A stretch of 64,000 nucleotides of DNA, from contig NZ_JACHJY010000014.1 in the NCBI RefSeq assembly GCF_014203895.1, positions 106,194 to 170,193 on the forward strand, given 5' to 3'. Shown here piece after piece: positions 57,878 through 64,000 of the stretch. The position numbers and the translations under genes are program-made. The notes beneath the pieces are model-generated. The model was not told where the DNA came from. It ran no database searches and saw only the letters and a program-made list of their open reading frames with translations. Every line of letters begins with the position of its first letter. Within the stretch, counting starts at the first letter, position 1. The DNA is from Streptomyces nymphaeiformis. GTDB taxonomy: Bacteria; Actinomycetota; Actinomycetes; Streptomycetales; Streptomycetaceae.

Positions 57878-58440
57878 CTATCCGCCGGCACGGTGCCGGT
57901 CCGCGACATCGGGGCGAATCGTCAGGCCCAGGCCCGGCTCTCCGCTCAGGCCCGGCCGGAGGGTGCCGCCGGACGGGTCGAGGGTCCCGTCGAAGAGCAG
58001 GTTCTCGATGCGGACGTGGTCGTGGAACCACTCCAGGTGGCGCAGGTTCGGCACGGCGGCGGCGTGCGCGTGGACGTGCGGGGCGCAGTGGCCGGAGAGC
58101 TGCAGGCCGTGGGCCTCGGCGAGGGCGGCAGCGCGCAGCCACACGGTGATGCCGCCGCAGCGGGTGACGTCGGCCTGCATGCAGTCGACCGCCGGAATCA
58201 TGCGGGCGAAGTAGGGCAGGTCGTAGCCGTACTCGCCTGCGGCGACGTCGGCCGTGACCGTGTGGCGGAGCTGGGTGAGGCCGACGAGGTCGTCGGAGGA
58301 GACGGGCTCCTCGAACCAGCTCACGTCCGCGTCGTCCAGCGCCCGCCCGATCCGGACCGCCTGCTTGCGGGTGTAGGCCCCATTCGCGTCCACGTACAGC
58401 TCGGGTTCGGCGCCGAGCAGCGCCCGGGCCCGCTCCGTGC
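57878..58440 (-). pseudogene. Enolase-superfamily (mandelate racemase type) C-terminal barrel, 5'-truncated
   Basis: The barrel domain is intact: ELYVDANGAYTRKQ and VSWFEEPVSSDDL hold metal ligands D and E. AAGEYGYDLPYF, ADVTRCGGIT and LSGHCAPHVHAH hold further catalytic residues. The N-terminal capping domain and start are missing; the frame begins at the junction with the thiamine-pyrophosphate gene (58440/58441) without a usable start codon. It is the downstream half of a deletion scar. Confidence 0.8.
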
Positions 58441-59625
58441 CTACCAGTTCGCCGCCGAGCCGGAGTCCGCGGCGATGATCGCGTTCTCGGGCAGCAGCGC
58501 GTCCAGGGCGTGGACGACGTGCTCGGGGTTGACCGGGTCCGCGGACACCTCGGCACGGCGTTCCATCACGTCCCACCAACGTGCGGCGTTGTCCTCGATC
58601 GTCTTGCGCCACGTGCCGTCCGCCTTGGGTTCGAGCAGCGGGAGCAACCGGCGAAGCGTCTCGCCGGCGTCACCGACCAGGTTCACCTCGAACGGGTAAC
58701 GCAGGCCCACCATGAACGGGTCGACGTCGATCTGCACCGCCCTGGCCTGGTCGAACTCGGGAAGGAACTGGGTGTAGGGGAAGCTGGAGCCGACCACGAG
58801 CAGCGTGTCGCAGTCCCGCATCATCTCGTAGGAGGGACGGGTTCCGAGGAGACCGATCGACCCCGTGACGTACGGGAGCGTGTCGGGCAGCGCGTCCTTG
58901 CCGAGCAGCGCCTTCGCCACGCCCGCGCCGAGCAGCTCGGCCGCCCGTTCGACCTCGGGGCGGGCGCTCCGCGCGCCCTGTCCGATGAGCATGGCCACCT
59001 TCTCGCCGGCGTTGAGGATCTCGGCCGCCTTCTCCAGGTCCTCCTCGGCCGGGACCGGGGTGTAGCGGGGAGTGCCCAGGCTCGAGGGGACCTGCTTGAA
59101 GGCGTGCGCCGGGGGTTCGTAGTCCAGTTCCTGCACGTCGGCAGGGATGATCACCGCGGTGACCGTGCGCCGGGTGGCGGCCGTGCGCATGGCCCGGTCC
59201 AGCACGTTCGGCAGCTGCGCGGGTACGGTGACCACCTCGCAGAACTCCGAGGCCACGTCCTTGTACAGGGCGGCCAGATCGACCTCCTGCTGGGAGGAGC
59301 CTCCCATCGCGCTGCGGTCGGTCTGACCGACGATCGCCACCAGGGGCACGTGGTCGAGCTTCGCGTCGTACAGGCCGTTCAGCAGGTGGATCGCCCCCGG
59401 CCCCGACGTCGCCGCACACACCCCGGTCCGTCCGGAGAACTTCGCGTACCCGACCGCCTCGAACGCCGCCATCTCCTCGTGGCGCGCCTGGACGAAGCGC
59501 GGCCGGTCCTCCGCGCGCCCCCATGCCGCCAGCAATCCGTTGACGCCGTCACCGGGATAGGCGAAGACGTACTCCACCTCCCAGTCCCGCAGCCGCTCCA
59601 GCACGTAGTCGGAAACCTTCATCAC
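58441..59625 (-). pseudogene. Thiamine-pyrophosphate enzyme (pyruvate-oxidase-like), 3'-truncated
   Basis: 394 residues of an expected 590 or so. The N-terminal TPP (PYR) domain with catalytic E in RHEEMAAFEAVGYAKFSG and the central domain (AEILNAGEKVAMLIGQGA, VVGSSFPYTQFLPEFDQA) are complete. The chain ends at ADSGSAANW, just where the C-terminal TPP/Mg2+-binding domain (GDG-x-N motif) should begin. The stop TAG is created by the junction with the enolase-superfamily gene. Without the cofactor domain no activity is expected. ATG at 59625 or one codon later, with GGAGACGTG upstream. Confidence 0.85.
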
Positions 59626-59742
59626 ACGTCTCCTTCCCTGCGCGGTCCTGGCGTCTCGGGGCTCGGCGACCTCGTTGCGCGGCTAACCGCTGGCACCCGG
59701 CTGAAACGCCCGTCCCGCGGCGGGGCACGATCCGCGAGGGTG

Positions 59743-60228
59743 TCAGGCCGGGTGTCCGGGTGAGAGGTCCACCACGTCGCCGAACCGGAGCAGTGGCGGG
59801 CGGACCGGGCCGGGCGGGCTGTGCGTGACGGGTGCGAGCAGGAAACCGACGTGGTCACCGCCGTCGACGCGGCCTTCGACCCGCCCCACGAACCAGGCAC
59901 AGCAGTCTTCCAGGACCGGCGCCCCGCCGTCCCCCGGCCGCCAGGCCACTCGGTCGAACTTGTCGGTGTCGTCCCCGGTCCGACCTCCGAACAGCTCGGC
60001 GACCGGCTTCTGTTCGCGGCCGAGGGCGTGGACGGCGAGGTGGGAGGCACGGCGCGCGACGCGGTACGTGCGGTTGGCGGTGGACAGCCACGCCATGAAG
60101 CGCGGCGGGTCGATCGAGCACTGCGACGCGAAGCCCACGAGGCAGCCGCCCCGCTCGCCGTCGGCCGCCGCCGTGACCACGAACATCGGGTAGTCGAGTA
60201 CGTCGGTGAAGCCGTCGAGGCCGGTCAT
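59743..60228 (-). CDS. Flavin reductase-like FMN-binding protein
   Basis: 161 residues, split-barrel FMN domain: DVLDYPMFVVTAAADGERGG, LVGFASQCSIDPPRFMAWLS, HLAVHALGREQKPVAELFGG. SQCSIDPPRF is the flavin-binding signature. It reduces FMN/FAD with NAD(P)H or uses bound FMN. ATG at 60228 has GGAGG eight bases upstream; GTG 60237 is too near the SD. Confidence 0.9.
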   Translation of the reverse strand: MTGLDGFTDVLDYPMFVVTAAADGERGGCLVGFASQCSIDPPRFMAWLSTANRTYRVARRASHLAVHALGREQKPVAELFGGRTGDDTDKFDRVAWRPGDGGAPVLEDCCAWFVGRVEGRVDGGDHVGFLLAPVTHSPPGPVRPPLLRFGDVVDLSPGHPA

Positions 60229-60299
60229 GGTCGACACCTCCGGTACGGGACGGGCCGCCGCGGAACGGCACCGGATTCGAGGACCGCCACGGTGGTCTC

Positions 60300-61112
60300 C
60301 TACGTCCGGTCCGACGTCTGCCCCGCATCGGGCGTCCGCGCGGCGAGCGGGAGGTGGTAGAGGGCGAAGGCCCTGCCGATGACGGGCTGGGCGACGTTGC
60401 GGACGCGGACCCCGCCCGCCGTCATGCCGTGCTCGGTCCCGAGGTGGGCGTGGCCGTGGACCGCGAGGTCGGCGCCCGCCTCGTCGATGGCCTCGGCAAG
60501 GAGGTAGCTGCCCAGGAAGGGGTAGAGCTCGACCGGTTCGCCGGCGAGCGTGTCGGGCACGGGCGCGAAGTGGGTGAGGGCGATCCTCGCCGCGCAGCCG
60601 TCGGCGGACACCTCGGTCAGCGCCCGGTGGAGTCCCTCGGCGGCACGGTGGGCGGCGCGGACGAACTCCTTCATCTCGCGCTCGCCGAACTCCCCCGCGC
60701 TGCGGCCCGCGAAGCCCCCGCAGAAGCCCTTCGCCCCGGCGACCCCGACCGTGCCGCCGGCCACCGGCAGGATCACGTGGTCCCCCTCCAGGACCGTGAC
60801 CCCGGCTTCGGTGAGGACGCCGGTGACGTCGGCCTCCTGCCCGGAGTGGTAGTCGTGGTTGCCGAGCACGGCGACCACGGGGACGCCGAGGTCGCGCACC
60901 TCCTCCGCGACCACCTGTGCCTCGGGGACCGTGCCGTGCCGGGTGAGGTCACCGGCGAGGAGGAGCAGGTCCGCGCAGAGCGGCAGCGTCTCGAACGACG
61001 GGCGCAGCAAGCCCCGGCAGTCCGGGCTCAGGTGGATGTCGCCGACGGCCGCGACCCGGACGACGGACCCGTCCCACTTGCCGGAGAAGGCAGGGGAGGC
61101 GGCGGAGGTCAC
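60300..61112 (-). CDS. Calcineurin-like metallophosphoesterase
   Basis: 270 residues with all five motifs: AAVGDIHLSPD, LAGDLTRHG, VLGNHDYH, ALTHFAPVPD and HGHAHLG. It binds two metal ions and hydrolyses a phosphoester (nucleotide, cyclic nucleotide or lipid) that cannot be deduced. GTG at 61112 overlaps the stop of the BON gene (GTGA). It is the last gene of a three-gene coupled unit (DUF6328-like, BON, phosphoesterase). Confidence 0.93.
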   Translation of the reverse strand: MTSAASPAFSGKWDGSVVRVAAVGDIHLSPDCRGLLRPSFETLPLCADLLLLAGDLTRHGTVPEAQVVAEEVRDLGVPVVAVLGNHDYHSGQEADVTGVLTEAGVTVLEGDHVILPVAGGTVGVAGAKGFCGGFAGRSAGEFGEREMKEFVRAAHRAAEGLHRALTEVSADGCAARIALTHFAPVPDTLAGEPVELYPFLGSYLLAEAIDEAGADLAVHGHAHLGTEHGMTAGGVRVRNVAQPVIGRAFALYHLPLAARTPDAGQTSDRT

Positions 61113-61360
61113 GACAGGTCCTCGGGCCGGTCGGGCGGATCGGCGCAGGCCACCAGGAGGTCCGCGCGGACCGGGATGCCCGCCAGCTCCGCGCCGGCAA
61201 GGCGGAGGATCTCGTCGCGGCGGCCGGCCGTGGGGAGGGTGCCGGTGAGGAGGATCGCCTCGCCGCGGACCTCGACGCGCACCCCGAGTTCGGCCACGTC
61301 CTCGCGGGCGAGCCGGTCCCTGAAGCGGGCGATCCGGTACTCGCTCTCGCCGCCGTTCAT
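61109..61360 (-). CDS. Small BON-type domain protein
   Basis: 83 residues: RIARFRDRLAREDVAELGVR, VEVRGEAILLTGTLPTAGRR, DEILRLAGAELAGIPVRADL. The alpha-beta pattern with a conserved Gly matches BON domains, which bind phospholipid or proteins and occur in osmotic-stress proteins. No signal peptide. ATG at 61360 overlaps the preceding stop (ATGA). Confidence 0.78.
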   Translation of the reverse strand: MNGGESEYRIARFRDRLAREDVAELGVRVEVRGEAILLTGTLPTAGRRDEILRLAGAELAGIPVRADLLVACADPPDRPEDLS

Positions 61361-61920
61361 CGTGGGCCTGCGTCCCGGGCCCGGGACAGCGCCCTGCGCC
61401 GCAGGCGGTAAGGGGTGGCGTACCAGCAGAGGGCGAACCACAGCATCACGGCGCCGACGACGATCCCGGCGGCCAGGGCACCGCCGAGGACCACGTCCAG
61501 GAGGAGCAGGAGCGTGCAGCCGACGGTCAGGGCGAGCAGGACCATGCCGCAGACCATGAGCCGTCCGGCGGCCAGGACGACCTCCTCCTTCAGCCGCAGC
61601 CCGCAGAGGCAGCGGTGCAGCGAGACCGGGGCGATCAGGGCGGCCGTCGAGGAGGCGGCGAGGACGACGGTGACGACGTACAGTCCGCGGTCGAAGCCAC
61701 CGAGCTCGTGGAAGCGGACGGTGAAGGCGAGGCTCAGCAGGAAGCCGAACAGGATCTGCACGCCGGTCTGGGCGACCCGCGTCTCCTGGAGGACCTCCTG
61801 CCAGCGTCTGTTGACCCGCTCCCGGGCGCCTTCCGTCGGCCGGGGCGCGAGCGGCCGGCGGGCCGCCTCCTCCTCCACGATGCGCCACTCGGCCTCCGTC
61901 AGGCGTCTCGTCGCGGTCAT
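61357..61920 (-). CDS. DUF6328-like four-helix membrane protein
   Basis: 187 residues. The N-terminal cytosolic part is ERVNRRWQEVLQETRVAQTG. Four hydrophobic helices follow: LFGFLLSLAFTVRF, YVVTVVLAASSTAALIAPV, LMVCGMVLLALTVGCTLLLLL, AAGIVVGAVMLWFALCWYA. WQEVLQETRVAQTGVQILFGFLL is the family signature. Function unknown. ATG at 61920 has GAGGAGGACG upstream. First gene of the coupled unit. Confidence 0.9.
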   Translation of the reverse strand: MTATRRLTEAEWRIVEEEAARRPLAPRPTEGARERVNRRWQEVLQETRVAQTGVQILFGFLLSLAFTVRFHELGGFDRGLYVVTVVLAASSTAALIAPVSLHRCLCGLRLKEEVVLAAGRLMVCGMVLLALTVGCTLLLLLDVVLGGALAAGIVVGAVMLWFALCWYATPYRLRRRALSRARDAGPR

Positions 61921-61997
61921 GACGTCCTCCTCGGCTCGGCATGTCCGTCCCGTTCTGCGGGGTGCGGTGCCCGAAGGCCGCCTCCGCAAACGTCCGC

Positions 61998-62663
61998 TCA
62001 GGCCGGACGCGTGAACGGGCTGGTGTGCAGACGGGCGAGGAGATCGGCCGGGTCGTCGAACACGGCCGCCGCTCCCGCCTCGGTGAGGTCGGCACGCGGG
62101 ATGCCGCCGGACAGCAGCCCGGCGGACGCCATGTGGGCGCGGTGTGCGGCCTTCATGTCCCAGACGCTGTCGCCGACGAACACGGCCCGGTCCTCGGGCA
62201 CACCGACGAGGGACAGGGCGTGTCGGAGCGGGTCGGGGGCCGGCTTGCCCTCCTCCACGTCGTCCGCGGTGGCGGTGTCCGTGAGGGCGTCGTCGGCGTC
62301 CAGGGCCCGGAGCAGAGCGGTCAGCTCACGGTCCTTGGCCGAGGTGACCAGGACGATCTTCCAGTCGTCGTCCGCGAGTGTCCGCAGCAGCTCACCGGCC
62401 CTGTCGAAGGCCTGTAGTCGCGGGAAGAAGGTGCCGTAGAGCGTGTCGTGCGCGGCGCTGAGGCGGGCGTCCTCCGACCGGTCGCGGGACGGGCCGAGCA
62501 ACTGGTCGATGAGCTGCTCCCCCGGCAGGCCCAGGGCACGGTGCACGGCGTGGGTCGGCACCTGGTGGCCACCCTGCCGGAAGGCCTCCCACCAGGCGAC
62601 GACGTGCAGGTGGTTGGTGTCGACGAGCGTTCCGTCGATGTCGAAGAGTGCGGCGCGGTCCAT
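61998..62663 (-). CDS. HAD-family hydrolase (beta-phosphoglucomutase/phosphatase-like)
   Basis: 221 residues. Motif I is ALFDIDGTLVDTNHLH (nucleophile D8, acid/base D10), motif II VLVTSAK, motif III K140 in EEGKPAPDPL and motif IV VFVGDSVWDM. A helical cap of the subclass-I type follows motif I. It acts on small sugar phosphates or similar. ATG at 62663. Confidence 0.93.
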   Translation of the reverse strand: MDRAALFDIDGTLVDTNHLHVVAWWEAFRQGGHQVPTHAVHRALGLPGEQLIDQLLGPSRDRSEDARLSAAHDTLYGTFFPRLQAFDRAGELLRTLADDDWKIVLVTSAKDRELTALLRALDADDALTDTATADDVEEGKPAPDPLRHALSLVGVPEDRAVFVGDSVWDMKAAHRAHMASAGLLSGGIPRADLTEAGAAAVFDDPADLLARLHTSPFTRPA

Positions 62664-62679
62664 GTCCGGGCTCCTAGAG

Positions 62680-63062
62680 GTCTCGGAGGGCAGGGCGCAG
62701 GGTCGTCTCCGCCCGGCGGGGGAACGGCGCACGGAGTCGCCGATGGCCACGACGGAGGGGGGTCGTCGGCGCCCGGCGGAGGAACGGCGTCTGGTGGTCG
62801 CCTCCGCCCCGGACGGGGGCGAGGTCGGTGAAACCGGCGTCGGCGAAGCGGCGGACCACCTCCCCCACGGCGTCCACGTCGTCCCCGCAGGGGATGGCCG
62901 TCGCCACGTCCCCCGGCCGGGTGTGGGCGGGGGACGCGGCGAAGCTCGCCGGTGATCAGCAGGCCGGCGTGCCCGTGAACAAGGCGCGGATGATCTCGAC
63001 CGCTTCGTCCAGCGTGGCGAGGCGTACCCGCGCCGAGCGCCCGCCCCGGCCGACGAGGAGAA
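62680..63062 (-). pseudogene. LLM/F420 oxidoreductase remnant
   Basis: The minus strand reads RLATLDEAVEIIRALFTGTPAC then a stop. After a gap it continues VATAIPCGDDVDAVGEVVRR, FADAGFTDLAPVRGG and then frameshifted sequence. These match the second half of the family whose intact member lies at 55.1-56.0 kb (LEEAVEVMRKLFTG, VTCGDDVDEHVETVRAYAQAGFDEV). The middle and the whole N-terminal half are gone. It includes an imperfect direct repeat (62699-62733 and 62758-62792). Confidence 0.65.
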
Positions 63063-63067
63063 AACGG

Positions 63068-63682
63068 TCAGCGCATGTCCGGGTCGTCGGGCGGCAGGGA
63101 CCACGACTGGGTCCCCCGGGCCGGTCCCCTCGGTCCCGGCGTCTCCACCGGTCCGGGCGCCTCCCTCATCGTGTCGGGCCCCTTGTCGGGGCTCCCCATG
63201 GGCGCGCCCGACCCCGCGTCGGCGTCCTCGGGGCGGATCCGGCCGCGCCAGCCGCCGGTCGCGTCCGCACGCTCCTCGATGAAGCCCTTGAAGCGCTTGA
63301 GATCGCCCTTGACCCGCCGGTCGAGCATCCCCGTCATGTCGGCGGCCTTCTGCGCCATGCCGTCGGGCTCCACGTCCATCGCGAGCCGCACCCGGGTGTG
63401 TCCCTCGTCCAGGGGCTGGAAGCTGACGACACCCTTCTGCCGTACGTCGCCCCCCGTCGTACGCCACGCGATGCGCTGGTCCGGAAGCTGGTCGACGATC
63501 TCGGTGTCGAACTCCTGCCGGACCCCGGCCACCTTCGTCCGCCAGTGGCAGTGCCGGTCGTCGATCTGCCGGACGTCCTCGACGCCCTCCATGAACCTCG
63601 GGAACTCCTCGAACTGCGTCCACTGGTCGTAGGCGTTCCGCAGGGGAACGTCCACGTCGATCGTCTGCTCCACCTTGCTCAT
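63068..63682 (-). CDS. SRPBCC-family (cyclase/dehydrase-like) protein
   Basis: 204 residues. SRPBCC domain 1-150: MSKVEQTIDVDVPLRNAYD, QWTQFEEFPRFMEGVEDVRQ, ending KRFKGFIEERA. A Gly/Pro-rich disordered tail (GPVETPGPRGPARG) follows. It binds a hydrophobic ligand or acts as a cyclase-like protein; the substrate is unknown. It is clearly related to the SRPBCC domain in the gas vesicle region and to the remnant at 18.1 kb. ATG at 63682 follows GGAGGTCTGACC. Confidence 0.92.
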   Translation of the reverse strand: MSKVEQTIDVDVPLRNAYDQWTQFEEFPRFMEGVEDVRQIDDRHCHWRTKVAGVRQEFDTEIVDQLPDQRIAWRTTGGDVRQKGVVSFQPLDEGHTRVRLAMDVEPDGMAQKAADMTGMLDRRVKGDLKRFKGFIEERADATGGWRGRIRPEDADAGSGAPMGSPDKGPDTMREAPGPVETPGPRGPARGTQSWSLPPDDPDMR

Positions 63683-63853
63683 GGTCAGACCTCCTCCACC
63701 TCGTCGGGGCGCTGCGGGAACCGGCTCTCTCCGGCCGGCCCTCACCCGCGACTGCCCACGCCGGATCGCCGTATGCGGCTTCCCGTCGACGGCACCGCCC
63801 GCGGTCGTGGTCGGGAGATCGGACCGTGGCCGACCTGTGTCGGTCCGATCCCG

Positions 63854-63878
63854 GCATGGCGGGGCCGGGGGCGGGTAG
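63854..63878 (+). promoter_or_regulatory. Sigma-B-like promoter for the second GCS2 ligase
   Basis: GCAT-N15-GGGTAG ends 30 bp upstream of ATG 63909. Confidence 0.6.
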
Positions 63879-63908
63879 ACGCGCGGCCGACGCAAGGAGG
63901 AGCCCGCG

Positions 63909-64000
63909 ATGGAGATCCTGACCATGGGAGTCGAGGAGGAATTCATCCTGGTCGACCAGGCCACACGAGCCCCGGTCAACCGCGCCCCGGCCGTCATCCG
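63909..64000 (+). CDS. GCS2-family carboxylate-amine ligase, 5' part only
   Basis: The first 30 codons: MEILTMGVEEEFILVDQATR then APVNRAPAVI, cut by the window end. VGVEEE(F/L)-LVD is the family N-terminus also seen at 50539 (TVGVEEELLLV). AAGGAGG lies 9 bases before the ATG. A SigB-like promoter precedes it, unlike the 50.5-kb paralogue. Confidence 0.85.
   Translation, partial: MEILTMGVEEEFILVDQATRAPVNRAPAVI

Overview
The window is very GC-rich actinobacterial DNA and almost certainly comes from a Streptomyces chromosome, probably an accessory or arm region. The reasons are: codon positions saturated with G/C; many GTG and one TTG starts; a Streptomyces-order gas vesicle cluster; a decayed SARP/NB-ARC regulator; STAS/SpoIIE signalling genes; F420-type luciferase-like oxidoreductases; and sigma-B-like promoters. 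There is no tRNA, rRNA, CRISPR array or origin that I can see. All family assignments come from reading motifs, without database searches.

Layout. 1-2.2 kb: C-terminal part of a secreted S8-type peptidase. 2.3-6.2 kb: a tandem-domain TetR regulator divergent from a GH1 glycosidase and an MFS sugar transporter, with an operator between them. 6.2-9.6 kb: a three-helix-bundle protein, a collapsed P-type ATPase and a SulP anion transporter in an overlapping string. 9.6-14.6 kb: a geranylgeranyl-reductase-type flavoprotein, a decayed SARP-NB-ARC regulator, a membrane XRE regulator with peptidoglycan-binding domains, and a secreted M15-like protein. 14.7-17.0 kb: a TetR gene and an SDR/alpha-beta-hydrolase fusion gene that share an operator. 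17-20.7 kb: IS701-type transposase and SRPBCC remnants, a CYP152-type P450 and a dienelactone-hydrolase-like protein. 20.7-24.7 kb: a molybdopterin oxidoreductase coupled to a small helical protein, then gene debris. 24.9-32.3 kb: a stress and gas vesicle island (CsbD, GlsB, gvpOAFGJLSK, a histone-H1-like protein, an SRPBCC protein, a second CsbD).

32.5-50.5 kb is dominated by stress and signalling genes: LtrA, two SpoIIE-type phosphatases (one ANTAR-GAF-PAS-PP2C), cupin, PRC-barrel, MscS channel, VOC protein, catalase, CDGSH protein, nucleotidyltransferase, two STAS anti-sigma antagonists around a winged-helix regulator, and a GCS2 carboxylate-amine ligase. 50.9-53.5 kb is an incomplete Mrp/Mnh antiporter operon whose mnhC end is fused to the tail of a large mnhD-like subunit. 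53.6-57.8 kb: Pro-rich repeat protein, SDR, F420-dependent LLM oxidoreductase and a doubly frameshifted GH15 glucoamylase. 57.9-59.6 kb is a deletion scar joining a truncated thiamine-pyrophosphate enzyme to a truncated enolase-superfamily gene. 59.7-64.0 kb: flavin reductase-like, metallophosphoesterase, BON, DUF6328-like, HAD and SRPBCC genes, and the start of a second GCS2 ligase.

Two themes tie the window together. First, stress physiology: six sites of the form GNNT-N15-GGGTA, all with the same 15-nt spacer, lie upstream of GlsB, CsbD, a small membrane peptide, a nucleotidyltransferase, an LLM oxidoreductase and a GCS2 ligase. This suggests a dispersed SigB-type regulon, and the STAS proteins and SpoIIE phosphatases are the kind that control such sigma factors. 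Second, decay: at least fifteen broken or fragmentary genes, several by clean deletion or frameshift, mark this as a region under relaxed selection.
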